A stretch of DNA of 64,000 nucleotides from Tardiphaga sp. 709 (GCF_032401055.1 NZ_CP135529.1:1302001-1366000); one strand, 5' to 3'. Counted from the first letter of the stretch, positions 1 through 10,129 are shown. The notes: generated by a model not told the origin, from the letters alone. Numbers and translations: made by a program.

Positions 1-780
1 CAGCGCGAACAGCAGGAAGCGCAGCGATACGGTATCGTTGGTCAGCTTTGCCAGCACGAGGCCCAGGAAATCGAGCGCCACCATGGAATCGAGCTTGCTC
101 TCGCCATGCAGCCGCGAACCGAAGGTGTAAGGCACTTCGATGACGCGCAGGTCGCCCCCGGCTGTCGCCACGACATCGAGCAGAATTTTGAAGCCCTGAG
201 TGGACAGTCTCGGTGCCAGTTGTTCAAAACGATCGCGGCGGATCATGAAGAAGCCGCTCATCGGATCGGCGATCTCGACCTTCAGCACCCGCTGCGCGAC
301 CGCGGTCGCGAACTTGCTGGCACCGAGCCGCTGCTGATTGAAACTGTCGGCGCTGCCGCCCTCGATATAGCGGCTGCCAATCACCAGTTCGGCGGCGCCG
401 CTCTCGATCAGACCAAGCATCTTGCCTAGCTGGGTCTCATCGTGCTGCAAGTCTCCGTCGATCACGGCCGCGCAGGGCGCGCTGGAGGCCAACATGCCCT
501 CAATGCAGGCGCCGGACAGGCCGCGCCGGCCGATGCGCCGGATGCAGCGCACGCGCGAGTCACCCCGCGCCAGCTCACGTACCGCGTCGGCCGTGCCGTC
601 CGGCGAATTGTCGTCGACGAAAATGACTTCCCAGGAAATGCCGACCAGCGCCGCGTCCAGCCGCTGCACCAGGGTGGCGACATTGCCGCGCTCGTTGAAA
701 GTGGGGACGACGACGGACAGCTGCAGCGGAGCGCCCGCCTGCAATATCTGTCCGGGCCCCGGTCTGATGGCTTCGTTCAT
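1..780 (-). CDS. Glycosyltransferase family 2 (dolichol-phosphate mannosyltransferase-like), partial
   Basis: The reading frame starts at an ATG at 780 and runs off the left edge, giving 260 residues. The N-terminal third has the GT-A signature: LSVVVPTFNERGN near residue 21, VDDNSPDGT near 55 and the DxD-containing IDGDLQHDE near 107, followed by VIGSRY. Proteins of this type transfer a sugar from a nucleotide sugar to a polyprenyl phosphate at the inner membrane. The last visible residues (LRFLLFAL) look like the start of a GtrA-type membrane domain, which is often fused to this family; that is inference because the C-terminus lies outside the window. The substrate cannot be told from sequence. 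Confidence 0.9.
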   Translation of the reverse strand, partial: MNEAIRPGPGQILQAGAPLQLSVVVPTFNERGNVATLVQRLDAALVGISWEVIFVDDNSPDGTADAVRELARGDSRVRCIRRIGRRGLSGACIEGMLASSAPCAAVIDGDLQHDETQLGKMLGLIESGAAELVIGSRYIEGGSADSFNQQRLGASKFATAVAQRVLKVEIADPMSGFFMIRRDRFEQLAPRLSTQGFKILLDVVATAGGDLRVIEVPYTFGSRLHGESKLDSMVALDFLGLVLAKLTNDTVSLRFLLFAL

Positions 781-1235
781 GGCGCCAGCATATATCTGCC
801 GCGCCGGACCATGCCAAGGCGGACAGGGAACGGCGAGGCCTTAACAGGCGCCGGAACAAGCCATCAGAGGGGGAATGGCCAAAAGCGGCCCAGAAATGCC
901 AACGACCCCGAACAACAGGCGCACGTACATCCGGCGCACCGAGCTATTCAAGGTCGTTCCAGCGCCGGAGCTGTTAAGCATCAACGTCGCCGTTGCAGAC
1001 AAGATAGGGATGCTGGAGCCGTTCCGCAAGGGTATCCGGCACTGGTTTCAACGCCACAGTCCGGCCGCAACACCGCACTCTGGCACCATTCTGTTGCTGG
1101 CGAGCTATAGCCAGTCTTGCCCGTGCCCGCTACCTTGCCCCGGTCAACAGCGGCGCGTTCGCGCGGTTTTCTGAGGCGGAAGCCCCGCCTGAACCGCGAC
1201 CACAATCGTCTCCGCGCGTGATAATCGGAGATGCC
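781..1235. other. Divergent intergenic region, no gene seen
   Basis: These 455 bases separate the leftward glycosyltransferase from the rightward M20 peptidase, so promoters for both must lie here. Short open frames exist on both strands, but none has a ribosome binding site, a recognisable motif or a plausible protein composition. I see no hairpin terminator and no convincing promoter pair. Confidence 0.5.
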
Positions 1236-2543
1236 ATGCGACGCTCGCTCGGACCATGCCTATTCGCTGCATCGCTGACGCTGGCATCCTTCGGCACCAG
1301 CCATGTCACCGCGCAGACAATTGATACCGTCACGACGACACTGCTGTCCGATTCGCGCGTCATGGCTGCGCTCGAGGCCATCAAGGCCGACGACGCCCGC
1401 ACCCTGAAAGAGCAGATCCGGATCACCGAAATTCCCGCGCCTCCGTTCAAGGAGAACGTGCGCGGCAACTATATTCTGTCACGGTTTCAGGAACTGGGCT
1501 TCAAGGACGCCGTGATTGACGCCGAGGGCAATGTGATCGCCCGGCGCAAGGGCACCGCCGGAACGCCGAAGCTGGTCATCTCCGCACATCAGGACACTGT
1601 ATTTCCCGAGGGGACCGACGTCACGGTGAAGGAAAAGGACGGCGTCTATCTGGCGCCCGGGATCGGTGACGATGCCCGTGGGCTCGCGGCCCTGTTGTCT
1701 TTGATGCAGACCCTCAACACGCAGCAGATCGCGACGGTCGGGGACGTCATGTTCGTCGCCAGCGTCGGCGAAGAAGAGCTGGGCAATCTGCGCGGCGTCA
1801 AAGCCCTGTTTCGCGACAACAAGGACATCGACGGCTTCATCTCGATCGACGGCCTCGGCGTCACGCGCATCGTCAACCAGGGAACAGGAAGCCACCGCTA
1901 CGAGATGATCTTCAAGGGTCCGGGCGGTCACAGTTTTCAGGAATTCGGCTTGCCGAGCGCGACCCATGCGCTGGGCCGCGCGGTCGCGAAAATCTCGGAG
2001 CTGCAGACACCCGCGGATCCAAAAACCACCTTCACGGTCGGAACGGTGAATGGCGGCACATCCGTCAACGCCATCGCTGCCGAAGCACGCATGACGATCG
2101 ACATGCGATCGAATTCGACCGAAGAACTGTTGAAACTCGAAGCGAGGCTTCTCGATCAGGTGAAGGACGCAGTTGGTGAAGAAAACAAGCGCTGGGGATC
2201 GGACAAGATCACTGTCGAGATCAAACTGATTGGCGACCGTCCGGCGGGCGTTGTCGCGGAAGACTCTCCCCTCGTGCAGGCGACCGCGCGCGCCGTAACC
2301 GCGCTGACCCGCGCGCCCCATGTCACCTTTGCCGGCTCCAGCACGGACTCCAATCTCGCGATGTCGCTCGGCATTCCTGCGGTGACCATCGGCGGCGGCG
2401 GCCAGGGCGGCAACTGGCATTCGCGCAATGAATGGTACAAGCCCGTGGATGCGTATATCGGGCCGCAAAATGCACTGCTCACGATGCTTGTGCTGACCGG
2501 CGTGGAGGGTGTGACCAAGCCAGTGCTGCCGGCGCGACACTGA
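1236..2543 (+). CDS. Exported M20/M25/M40 family metallo-hydrolase
   Basis: This 435-residue protein is a zinc peptidase/amidohydrolase of the M20 family, likely periplasmic. The ATG at 1236 is chosen over an upstream in-frame GTG at 1218 because CGGAG sits 5 bases before it and the signal peptide (RRS, hydrophobic run, cleavage near VTAQT) then starts cleanly. Metal-ligand motifs are visible in order: [30 protein letters not shown] and a C-terminal [17 protein letters not shown] falls where the dimerisation domain places its histidine. The natural substrate is unknown; peptide or N-acyl amino acid cleavage is the family norm. It precedes the DUF72 gene by 35 bases and may share a transcript with it. 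Confidence 0.88.
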   Translation: MRRSLGPCLFAASLTLASFGTSHVTAQTIDTVTTTLLSDSRVMAALEAIKADDARTLKEQIRITEIPAPPFKENVRGNYILSRFQELGFKDAVIDAEGNVIARRKGTAGTPKLVISAHQDTVFPEGTDVTVKEKDGVYLAPGIGDDARGLAALLSLMQTLNTQQIATVGDVMFVASVGEEELGNLRGVKALFRDNKDIDGFISIDGLGVTRIVNQGTGSHRYEMIFKGPGGHSFQEFGLPSATHALGRAVAKISELQTPADPKTTFTVGTVNGGTSVNAIAAEARMTIDMRSNSTEELLKLEARLLDQVKDAVGEENKRWGSDKITVEIKLIGDRPAGVVAEDSPLVQATARAVTALTRAPHVTFAGSSTDSNLAMSLGIPAVTIGGGGQGGNWHSRNEWYKPVDAYIGPQNALLTMLVLTGVEGVTKPVLPARH

Positions 2544-2578
2544 GTAATACGGCGAATACTGAAAGGATCGGCCTCACA

Positions 2579-3382
2579 ATGGTTGCGAAATCCGGACAAA
2601 TCCGTATCGGCATCGGCGGCTGGACCTTCGAGCCGTGGCGCGGGACATTTTACCCGGAAAAGCTGACCCAGGCGAAGGAGCTTGGCTACGCCGCCTCCAA
2701 GCTGACCTCCATCGAGATCAACGGCACCTATTATGGCTCGCAGAAGCCAGAGAGCTTTCGCAAATGGGCGAGCGAGGTGCCGAATGATTTCGTGTTCTCG
2801 CTGAAGGGCCCGCGCTTCGCCACCAACCGCAAGGTGCTTGCAGAAGCTGGCGATAGCGTGAAGCGCTTTTATGATTCCGGCGTGCTCGAACTCGGCGACA
2901 AGCTTGGCCCGGTGCTGTGGCAGTTCATGCCGACCAAGAAATTCGACGAGGCCGATTTCGGCGGCTTCCTCGAACTGCTGCCACGCGAACTGGATGGCCG
3001 CGCCCTGCGCCACGTGGTCGAGGTGCGGCATAACAGTTTCTGCACGCCGGCTTTCATCGCCCTGCTGCGCGAGCACAAGATCCCCGTTGTGTTCTCCGAA
3101 CACGCGACCTATCCGGCGATCGCTGATGTCACCGCGGACTTCGTTTATCTGCGCCTACAGAAGGGTGAGGATTCGATCCCGACCGCCTATCCGCCCAAGG
3201 CGCTTGATGCCTGGGTCAAGCGCTTTCAGGATTGGGCTGGCGGCGGCGAGCCCGGCGACCTGCCACGTGTCGGCGATGGCAAAGTGAAGAAGCAGCCGCG
3301 CGACGTGTTTGCCTATGTGATTCACGAGGCCAAGGTGCGCGCACCGCACGGCGCGATGGCGCTGATCGAACGGCTAAAGTAA
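2579..3382 (+). CDS. DUF72 family protein (YecE-like)
   Basis: The product has 267 residues and the DUF72 fold pattern: [19 protein letters not shown] at the start, [10 protein letters not shown] near residue 45, FSLKGPRF near 75, and VEVRHNSF near 150. DUF72 proteins are TIM-barrel-like proteins of unknown biochemical role. The start at 2579 is chosen because AAAGGA lies about a dozen bases upstream and the conserved domain begins a few residues later; an open frame continues upstream but only as a shadow of the peptidase gene. The gene is convergent with the Bug receptor gene, with 16 bases between their stops. Confidence 0.88.
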   Translation: MVAKSGQIRIGIGGWTFEPWRGTFYPEKLTQAKELGYAASKLTSIEINGTYYGSQKPESFRKWASEVPNDFVFSLKGPRFATNRKVLAEAGDSVKRFYDSGVLELGDKLGPVLWQFMPTKKFDEADFGGFLELLPRELDGRALRHVVEVRHNSFCTPAFIALLREHKIPVVFSEHATYPAIADVTADFVYLRLQKGEDSIPTAYPPKALDAWVKRFQDWAGGGEPGDLPRVGDGKVKKQPRDVFAYVIHEAKVRAPHGAMALIERLK

Positions 3383-3398
3383 CGCCCGCGGGCGCTAC

Positions 3399-4370
3399 TC
3401 AATCCAGCTTGATGCCGGCCTCGCGGATCAATTTCGTCCAGGTCGCGTGTTCGGAGGCGATGAAGCCGTTGAGCTTGTCGTCGGGCATATCCCAGGGCTC
3501 GCCGCCGCTCTTCTCGAAGCGCTCCTTCAGATCGGGCAACACAGCCCGAATATCCTGACGGAGTTTGGCGATCACCGCAGGCGGCGTTTTGGCCGGCACG
3601 AAAATGCCCAGCCATGAATCCACATCGAGACCCGGCACGCCCGCTTCCGCCATGGTCGGCACGTCGGGCGCCAGCGGACTCCGCTTCGACGACAGCACCG
3701 CGATGCCCCTCACCTGCCCCGTCTGCACATAAGGTAGCCCGGCCGCAATCGAGTCGAAGAACAGGTCGATGCGGCCTGCCAGCAGATCGGCGAAGGCCGG
3801 TGGAGATCCCCTGTAAGGCACCTCCTGCAGCTTGACGCCGGCAGACTTCATGAAGGCCGCGGCCACCAATTGCTGGCCGGTCCCGACGCCGGCGGTCGCC
3901 ACGGTGATCGACCCCGGCTTGTCCAGTGCGGCGGCAACGATTTCCTTCGGCGTCTGCTGCGGCAGATCCTTGCGGCCAACCATGACGTAGCCAAACTTGT
4001 AGACCAGCGCGACCGGCACGAAATCCTTGAGCGGATCATAGGCAAGCTTGGCGTAAAGCGCGGAATTGAAGGCCATGTTGGAGAGGCCGCCAACCATCAG
4101 CGTATAGCCGTCGGCGTCGCTCTGGGCCGCAGCCTGCGTGCCCACGACAGTGCCCGCCCCGGGCTTGTTCTCGACAAAGAACGCCTGCCCCGTTCGCTTT
4201 GCCAGCGCATCGGCAAGATGCCGTCCGACCAGATCGTAGCTCCCGCCAGGCGCGATCGGCACGATGATCCTGACCGGACGATCCGGATACGCGCCCTGTG
4301 CCGACACTGCAGAATGAAAAGACACAAGCGCGAGCGCAATCACGCTCAAAGCACCAACCATGCGAAGCAT
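3399..4370 (-). CDS. Bug-type tripartite tricarboxylate transporter substrate-binding protein
   Basis: This 323-residue periplasmic protein has a clear signal peptide (LRMVGALSVIALALVSFHS, cleavage near VSAQG) followed by the Bug-family opening YPDRPVRIIVPIAPGGSYD and the ENKPGAG motif. Bug proteins bind carboxylated solutes and hand them to TctAB-type transporters. No tctA or tctB gene lies nearby, as is common for orphan Bug receptors. The start at 4370 is preferred over an ATG eight codons upstream because GGGGGA is placed 4 bases ahead of it. The ligand is not predictable. Confidence 0.9.
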   Translation of the reverse strand: MLRMVGALSVIALALVSFHSAVSAQGAYPDRPVRIIVPIAPGGSYDLVGRHLADALAKRTGQAFFVENKPGAGTVVGTQAAAQSDADGYTLMVGGLSNMAFNSALYAKLAYDPLKDFVPVALVYKFGYVMVGRKDLPQQTPKEIVAAALDKPGSITVATAGVGTGQQLVAAAFMKSAGVKLQEVPYRGSPPAFADLLAGRIDLFFDSIAAGLPYVQTGQVRGIAVLSSKRSPLAPDVPTMAEAGVPGLDVDSWLGIFVPAKTPPAVIAKLRQDIRAVLPDLKERFEKSGGEPWDMPDDKLNGFIASEHATWTKLIREAGIKLD

Positions 4371-4506
4371 TATTCCCCCGGTGATATCAGCCATTGAATT
4401 GGCGGAGTTTGTTGAGTTGACTATGTGTCATGTTGCAGATCTGAGCAACGCCTCGCGGCTGGCCGCGACATTGTGCCAATCATTTGTCGATCACTTGGAT
4501 GCTCAC

Positions 4507-4971
4507 ATGGCTCGCAAGATACCTCGCCTCTTCACCGTCGGTTACGAGCAGACGCCCGCGAAGGCCGTGCTCGATGAACTGCAAAATGCCGGCGTCAAGC
4601 TGCTGGTCGATGTACGTGCCGTCGCCGCATCGCGGCGGCCGGGTTTCTCCAAGAATCAGCTTGCCGCCGGCCTCGACGAGCGCGGCATCGGCTACATCCA
4701 TCTGCGCGGACTGGGCACACCCAAGGACGGCCGCGAAGCCGCGCGTAGCGGCAAGCTCGCAGCGCTTGAGAAAATCTATATGGCGCATCTCAAGACACCG
4801 CAGGCACGGGAGGAGATGGATGAGCTGGCGGCGCTGGTGACAAAGTCCGGACCGGTCTGCATCCTCTGCTACGAGCGCGACCACGAACACTGTCATCGGC
4901 GATGGATCGCCGAGATCATCGAGGAGCGCGAAGGTGCAAAGGTTCAGAACCTGCTGCCGCCGCAGCTCTGA
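4507..4971 (+). CDS. DUF488 domain-containing protein
   Basis: The 154-residue product begins MARKIPRLFTVGYEQTPA and carries LLVDVRAVAASRRPGFSK and the C-terminal signature CYERDHEHCHRRWIAE, which are the conserved features of DUF488. The family is of uncertain function; the paired cysteines and histidines suggest metal or nucleic-acid binding, which is inference. An open frame extends upstream to 4360, but the conserved domain starts at the ATG at 4507, so the upstream part is probably not translated. The gene is divergent from the Bug receptor. Confidence 0.87.
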   Translation: MARKIPRLFTVGYEQTPAKAVLDELQNAGVKLLVDVRAVAASRRPGFSKNQLAAGLDERGIGYIHLRGLGTPKDGREAARSGKLAALEKIYMAHLKTPQAREEMDELAALVTKSGPVCILCYERDHEHCHRRWIAEIIEEREGAKVQNLLPPQL

Positions 4972-5103
4972 CGGCGTTTAGATCACTCCAAGCAGATTTT
5001 TCGGATTCTCACTTATCCACACTGGACGGCGGCTTATCCCCAAGATAATCTACCTTAAGTTGTATCTCATGATTGTGTTTCTGTTGCGTTGGGTGGGGGC
5101 TCG

Positions 5104-5946
5104 ATGCGTTGGGGACTGGCGTTACGCGCACTCTGTGTCGCCACGACCGCAATGGTCTACGGCAGCGTCGCGGCTCAGGATGCCGGCGAGATCGATGCCA
5201 CGATCGAACCGGCATCCGGCTCATCGAGCTTCTGGTCGTCCCTGTTCGACACGCGTATCAAAAAACGGCGCGCCTTCGATTTTCTCTCCGGAGGCATGCC
5301 AGACCGTCTGATCTATTTCGGCGGCGTGGACGCGTCGCATTGGAGCCTTGGTGCCTATGGCGGCCTGCAATGGGCCCCCGCCGGCCTGAACAAGGATGGC
5401 TTCATCCTGCGTTTCTTTCTGTCGGAAAACCTCGAGCGCTACACGACAGGCACGCGCTCCGACTACACCCAGATCAGCCGCGCGGCGATCCTGCCGGGCT
5501 ACCTCATCCGAAGCGGCAATCTGGAAGTGCAGCTCTTGGCTGGCCTCGATATGGAAGCCGACTATTTCTACCACGATCAGCGCCGCTCCCGGCTTCGCGC
5601 GATGCTCGGCGCGCGCGGCACAATGGATGTCTGGTGGGAGCCAACACGCGAGCTGATGCTGCAATATGCCATCTCAGGCACGACCATCGACACTGGCTAT
5701 ACCACGCGCATTGCGGCCGGCTGGCGCCTGTTCGATTTGTTCTGGATCGGCCCGGAGGCTGCACTGTCGAATGATTATTTCAGCCAGCAGACCCGGATCG
5801 GCGGCCATCTGACTGGCTTGCGCACCGGTCCCTACGAATGGTCATTCGCCGCGGGACATGTGCGGGACAATTTCGAGCGCCAGGGAGTCTATGCGCGCTT
5901 CGGCATGGTCATGCGACCGCCCCGCGCGCCATTCTTCGAGAACTGA
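5104..5946 (+). CDS. bcsS: BcsS-like cellulose biosynthesis-associated outer membrane protein
   Basis: The 280-residue product has a signal peptide (WGLALRALCVATTAMVYG, cleavage near VAAQD) and a body rich in alternating aromatic strands, ending with phenylalanine-containing strands typical of a beta-barrel. The order LIYFGGVD, GGLQWAPAGLNKDGF, WWEPTRELML, GWRLFDLFWIGPEA and HLTGLRTGPYEWS matches my recollection of the BcsS family, found with cellulose synthase genes in alphaproteobacteria. No bcs operon is visible here, so the gene is an orphan and a role in cellulose export is inferred only. The start at 5104 follows GGTGGGGG. Exact family should be confirmed by a profile search. Confidence 0.7.
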   Translation: MRWGLALRALCVATTAMVYGSVAAQDAGEIDATIEPASGSSSFWSSLFDTRIKKRRAFDFLSGGMPDRLIYFGGVDASHWSLGAYGGLQWAPAGLNKDGFILRFFLSENLERYTTGTRSDYTQISRAAILPGYLIRSGNLEVQLLAGLDMEADYFYHDQRRSRLRAMLGARGTMDVWWEPTRELMLQYAISGTTIDTGYTTRIAAGWRLFDLFWIGPEAALSNDYFSQQTRIGGHLTGLRTGPYEWSFAAGHVRDNFERQGVYARFGMVMRPPRAPFFEN

Positions 5947-5954
5947 CGCAGCAC

Positions 5955-7277
5955 TCAGCCCAAGCGCCAGATAGCCTGCGGCAGGTCATAGCCGCGGATC
6001 GGCACATCGCCGAGCAGCTCCGCATCGCTGCAAGTGTCGCCCAAGGCATCGCGTATGGAGGCAGAGATCAGTAATTGCGAGCCGAACTGTTTGTTGAGCG
6101 CCTCAAGCCGAGCCGCGAAGTTCACGGTATCGCCGATGACGGTATATTCCTTGCGGCGCGGGGAGCCAACGTTGCCGGCAATCACGGCCCCAATATGAAG
6201 CCCGATGCCGATGCGCAGGGGCCATTCGCTGTCCCGATTGCTTCTCTCGACAGCTATGAGCATCTCGCGCGCCGCCTGCACGGCGCAATGCGCCGCATTC
6301 GGATCCTCAATGGGCGCTCCGAACAGCGCGAGAAATCCGTCACCGAGAAACTTGTTCACGATCCCGGAATGTCGATCCAGCACGTCGACCAATAGAGCAA
6401 AGGTCTCGTCGAGCCGATCCACCACCTCGCGGGGCGAATGCACACGGGTCGCTGCGGTAAAGTTACGGATATCGACGAACATCACCGCGACCTGACGCAT
6501 CTCGGTCGTAGAGCTCGTTCCCGACGCCAGCAACTGCTCCACAACCTGCGGCGAGACATGCTGACCGAACAGATTGGTGACACGATCGCGCGCCGAAGTT
6601 GCCGCGATGCTCGCCTCGAACTGGCGACGGAGTTGCAAGCCGACCGCGCCTGCAAGAATACCGCAGAGCAGGACCATGGCGCTGCGGATAAGCTGAAACG
6701 CAAAATCCGGCGCGGGTTCCGAGGCGAATTGCACCGGATGATACAGCATGGCCAGCGCGAGCATCTGGGCGGCCGCGACAAAGCCGGTAAACGTCGACAG
6801 CCAGAAATCGAGCCGAAGCGTGGATAGAATGATGAAGATGAAATAGGACAAAGGCGCCGCAAATGCCAACGCCGCCGCCGGCCCCATCCAGCCCATGTGG
6901 AGATGCAGTGCAGCCGTTGGAATGCTGGTCTCGATGAGTGCGCTCAGATAGCGCCGCCCCTGCGCAATATCCTGCCCTGCAGCGATGCGCTGATTGATCT
7001 TGTAAAGAACGAAGAATTCGAACAGCAGCAGCGGGCCCGTGATCATAAAAGACGATGCGAGATCGAACTGGCCATTGGATATGCGCGCGAAGCTCGACGG
7101 CGCCAGCAGATAGGCGATGGACAGCGACAGCGTCACGATCACCACGGTGCCAATGACCGTCCTGACCCGCAACCGTTCGGTCAACAGCATCTCGCGGCTC
7201 AGCGCCTTGCGAAATTCGCGAACGGACGGATCGGCGTCGGCGGCAGACTTCAGAAGTGTCCGGAAAAATTGAATCAT
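5955..7277 (-). CDS. Membrane adenylate/guanylate cyclase (class III)
   Basis: This 440-residue protein has about six hydrophobic segments between residues 40 and 230 and a C-terminal class III cyclase domain from about 250. The first metal aspartate lies in FVDIRNFT and the second in VNKFLGDGFLALFG; the lysine before the second is in the purine-selecting region. YTVIGDTVNFAARLE is the conserved segment carrying the second base- and ribose-contacting residues. It should make cAMP (possibly cGMP) at the inner membrane; what the membrane part senses is unknown. The domain between membrane and cyclase is short, suggesting signal relay by a helical linker. The gene is convergent with bcsS, with 8 bases between stops. 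Confidence 0.92.
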   Translation of the reverse strand: MIQFFRTLLKSAADADPSVREFRKALSREMLLTERLRVRTVIGTVVIVTLSLSIAYLLAPSSFARISNGQFDLASSFMITGPLLLFEFFVLYKINQRIAAGQDIAQGRRYLSALIETSIPTAALHLHMGWMGPAAALAFAAPLSYFIFIILSTLRLDFWLSTFTGFVAAAQMLALAMLYHPVQFASEPAPDFAFQLIRSAMVLLCGILAGAVGLQLRRQFEASIAATSARDRVTNLFGQHVSPQVVEQLLASGTSSTTEMRQVAVMFVDIRNFTAATRVHSPREVVDRLDETFALLVDVLDRHSGIVNKFLGDGFLALFGAPIEDPNAAHCAVQAAREMLIAVERSNRDSEWPLRIGIGLHIGAVIAGNVGSPRRKEYTVIGDTVNFAARLEALNKQFGSQLLISASIRDALGDTCSDAELLGDVPIRGYDLPQAIWRLG

Positions 7278-7330
7278 TGCAGCAGTCTAGCTGCCGCAGA
7301 CCCATTGAACGAGATATTTGTCTGGGAGCT

Positions 7331-7711
7331 CTAGCCCTTGGCGTCGCAGGCCCAGGCCCGGATGACGCATTCCTTACCGCCGTAGTCATAGCATTTCTTG
7401 GTCGCTTGATTCAGCGAACTCGAAATACGGGGCGCCACGGCATAGCCGTGTGCGCCGCAGGGATTCTTCATATCCACGGCGAAGGCTGCACAGGCGCGGT
7501 TCATCGTTACGGTCGTGCATTCGCCCTTGCACTGCTTTTTAGCAGCCGCCAGCGCCGCCCCCTGCGCCGGATAGTCGAATGCCTGGCCATAGGCGCCGCA
7601 CTTGCCCACGGCGAGGGCACCAGCGGCCGAAGCCACATCCATGGCACCGACGCTCATCAACAAGGCAACAGCGAGAATCGCGCGACGACGCGCGGTAGCA
7701 AACAGCGACAA
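7331..7711 (-). CDS. DUF4189 domain-containing secreted protein
   Basis: The 126-residue product has a signal peptide (RRRAILAVALLMSVG, cleavage near ASAAG) and a small cysteine-containing domain with the DUF4189 pattern: GALAVGKCGAYG, AALAAAKKQCKG and CAAFAVDM. Function is unknown; members are secreted or periplasmic. The start is a TTG at 7711, chosen because GGGAGGGG lies just upstream and no later start leaves an intact signal peptide. It is 53 bases from the start of the cyclase gene in the same direction. Confidence 0.8.
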   Translation of the reverse strand: MSLFATARRRAILAVALLMSVGAMDVASAAGALAVGKCGAYGQAFDYPAQGAALAAAKKQCKGECTTVTMNRACAAFAVDMKNPCGAHGYAVAPRISSSLNQATKKCYDYGGKECVIRAWACDAKG

Positions 7712-7811
7712 TTTCCCCTCCCCCGAGGTCGATCGAGGCAGACACTACAGGGAGGGCGTTTCAACTTGGTGAACGAAAGTGAAATGCGGCGGCCGCCGCA
7801 TGCGCCATGGG

Positions 7812-9416
7812 TTAGCCGCTCCGCGCGTCTTCCAGCGCCTGCGGTGTATCGATATCGAGGAAGGCACCGTGACCTTCGACCGCCACATCGGCAACGGCTT
7901 CAGCGTGCTTCACGATCAGGTGCCGAGCCCCGATATCGCCGTCCAGCGTCATCAACTCGTTGAAGAAGCGCCGAGACCACAACACGGGATTACCGCGCCG
8001 GCCGTCGCTCACAGGGACAACGATGAGGTTACCGCGATCCGGCGCGAAGGATTCGATCAACCGGTCGATCAAGCGGGCATCGATCAGCGGCATGTCGCCA
8101 AGACAGACCACAGTTCCATTGGCATCGGCCGGGACTGCTGCGATGCCGGCCTTCACCGAACTGGCGAGACCATCGGCAAAATCCGGATTGTAAACGAACG
8201 CAACCTTGAGCCCGACCAGCGCCTTCTCGACCTCCGGTGCCTGATGGCCCGTAACGACGGTCACGCTGGACGCCTTCGATGCGATAGCCTGTTCGGCGAC
8301 TATCCGGACCAATGCCTTGCCGTTGAGTTCGGCGAGCAGTTTGTTCGGCCCACCCATTCGGGTCGAGCGGCCCGCAGCCAGAACGACCGCCGCGACGTTG
8401 CTGTTGCCATCGGTGCCGACGGGCACGCGCGGTTGCGGCCGGGTGACGATTTCCATCAGCAAACCGCCGACGCCCATGCCGGTGAGATCGGCGCGGGTCA
8501 CCTTGAGGCCGGCCAGCAGCCGCATCAGCACCCAGTCGAAGCCGTTTTCCACCGGCGACCGCGCGCAGCCTGGCGCACCCAGCACCGGCACGTTGCCGGC
8601 CCGGCCGATCAGAAGCAGATTGCCAGGATCGACCGGCATGCCAAAATGTTCGATGGCGCCGCCGATCTGTTCGATCGCCGACGGAATGACATCGCGGCGG
8701 TCGGCAATGGCCGAGGCGCCGAACACAATCACCAGTTCGGCGCCAAGCCCGAGCAGTTCCTTGATTGTCTTCGCGAGCACCTTCTCGTCGTGTGGCACGC
8801 GGCGCTCGGCGATGATCTTCGCACCGGCAGGCGCGAGACGCTCTTCGGTCACACGCAGGGTCTTGTCTATCACCTTCGGCGATAGCCCCGGCAACAGTGT
8901 CGAGACGATACCGACTTTCTTGACCGTATAAGGCGCGATACGCATTGCGCCGCCCGAGGCAGCCTGGACGGCCGCGTCGCGCAGCGTACCGGCGACGCCG
9001 AACGGGATCAGCTTGACGGTCGCGATCATCTCGCCTTCGACAACCGGCTTGTAGGCCGCCAGCGTTGCAAAGGTGATCGCTTCATCGACGGCATTGATGC
9101 GATCGACGATGGCGCGATCGACGACCAGCACACCCGGAGTCCCCGCAAACAGATTGGCGCGGCCCGTGAAGGCTCGCTCGACATTGACGCCCTCGCCCGC
9201 CACCGCCCGCGCGATACTGGCCGCAGCGACGTCTTCGGACACATCACCGTCCTCGAGACGCACCACGACCACATCCTTGACCCCCGCGCCGGTCAGCGCT
9301 GCTACCTCATCGGGACCGATAGTGGTGCCCTTCTTGAGAACGAGCGAGCCCTGACGCAGTGTATGGACGGTCACGCCGCCAAGTGCATCCGCCGGACTGG
9401 CGGGACCGAACTTCAT
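7812..9416 (-). CDS. Molybdopterin-binding/MobA-like NTP transferase fusion protein
   Basis: This 534-residue protein joins two cofactor domains. Residues 1-330 resemble a MoeA/CinA-type molybdopterin-binding domain, with the MPT-pocket segment VFGASAIADRRDVIP. Residues about 345-534 are a MobA-like nucleotidyltransferase with VVLAAGRSTRMGGPNKLL, VVTGHQ and CLGDMPLID. Fusions like this accompany molybdenum hydroxylases and are thought to finish or load the molybdopterin cytosine dinucleotide cofactor. Its ATG overlaps the stop of the large xdhC gene in an ATGA, so translation is probably coupled. It is the last gene of the cox-like cluster. Confidence 0.9.
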   Translation of the reverse strand: MKFGPASPADALGGVTVHTLRQGSLVLKKGTTIGPDEVAALTGAGVKDVVVVRLEDGDVSEDVAAASIARAVAGEGVNVERAFTGRANLFAGTPGVLVVDRAIVDRINAVDEAITFATLAAYKPVVEGEMIATVKLIPFGVAGTLRDAAVQAASGGAMRIAPYTVKKVGIVSTLLPGLSPKVIDKTLRVTEERLAPAGAKIIAERRVPHDEKVLAKTIKELLGLGAELVIVFGASAIADRRDVIPSAIEQIGGAIEHFGMPVDPGNLLLIGRAGNVPVLGAPGCARSPVENGFDWVLMRLLAGLKVTRADLTGMGVGGLLMEIVTRPQPRVPVGTDGNSNVAAVVLAAGRSTRMGGPNKLLAELNGKALVRIVAEQAIASKASSVTVVTGHQAPEVEKALVGLKVAFVYNPDFADGLASSVKAGIAAVPADANGTVVCLGDMPLIDARLIDRLIESFAPDRGNLIVVPVSDGRRGNPVLWSRRFFNELMTLDGDIGARHLIVKHAEAVADVAVEGHGAFLDIDTPQALEDARSG

Positions 9417-10129
9417 GGGTTGCTCACTTTGGACAATTCCGCGGGTATCGTCTTGGGCATGCGCAGTTCGGCGGTGATCTCGGCCATGATCGAGACCGCG
9501 ATCTCCGATGGCGAAACAGCACCGATATTGAGACCGATCGGCGCCTTGATCCGCGCGAAGTCAGCCTCGCTGACGCCCTGCGCCTTCAGCCGGTCACCGC
9601 GCTTGGCGTGCGTCTTTCGCGAACCCAGCGCGCCGATATAGAAGCAGTTCTTCTCGAACGCGTGCAACAGCGCTGGATCATCGATCTTCGGATCATGGGT
9701 CACGGCGACGAAGGCTGTGTAGTGATCGATGTTGAGGCCCGGCAGCGCCTCATCCGGCCATTCGGCGATCAGCTTCACGTCCGGGAAACGCTCGGGGCTG
9801 GCAAAGGCCGTGCGCGGATCGACCACGGTGACGTCGTAATCCAGCGACCGCGCCAGCGGCGCCAGCGCCTGGCTGATATGGACGGCGCCGATGATCACGA
9901 GCCGCGCGGTCGGCGCATAGACGTTGAGAAACTGCTTCTTGCCGTCCACCTCGACCATCGCGCTCTTGCCCATGCGCAGCTGCTTCTCGAGCTCGGCATG
10001 CAGCGGATCAGCGCCGAAATCGGCGGCCTTCACCAGGCGTTGTGTTCCATCGGATATATCGGTGATCAAAATAACGGGGCGCCGAGCGGCGCGTTCCGTG
10101 TTCAGGGTGGCAAGTGTCTCGGCTTTCAC
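9413..10129 (-). CDS. xdhC: XdhC-family protein, large (Rossmann) form
   Basis: The 238-residue protein has the XdhC C-terminal Rossmann region: RLVIIGAVHISQALAPLA and DVTVVDPRTAFASPERFP, then AVTHDPKIDDPALL and YIGALGSRKTHAKR. XdhC/CoxF-type proteins protect, sulfurate or insert the molybdenum cofactor into xanthine-dehydrogenase-type enzymes. The start is taken as GTG at 10129, because it overlaps the previous stop as GTGA, a coupling arrangement repeated at its own end. Open sequence upstream of 10129 in this frame is a shadow of the neighbouring gene. Confidence 0.9.
   Translation of the reverse strand: MKAETLATLNTERAARRPVILITDISDGTQRLVKAADFGADPLHAELEKQLRMGKSAMVEVDGKKQFLNVYAPTARLVIIGAVHISQALAPLARSLDYDVTVVDPRTAFASPERFPDVKLIAEWPDEALPGLNIDHYTAFVAVTHDPKIDDPALLHAFEKNCFYIGALGSRKTHAKRGDRLKAQGVSEADFARIKAPIGLNIGAVSPSEIAVSIMAEITAELRMPKTIPAELSKVSNP

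Noticed and set aside
1479-2540. Long minus-strand open frame opposite the M20 peptidase
   Set aside because: The peptidase on the plus strand has all metal-ligand motifs; the antisense product is arginine- and histidine-rich without domain features.
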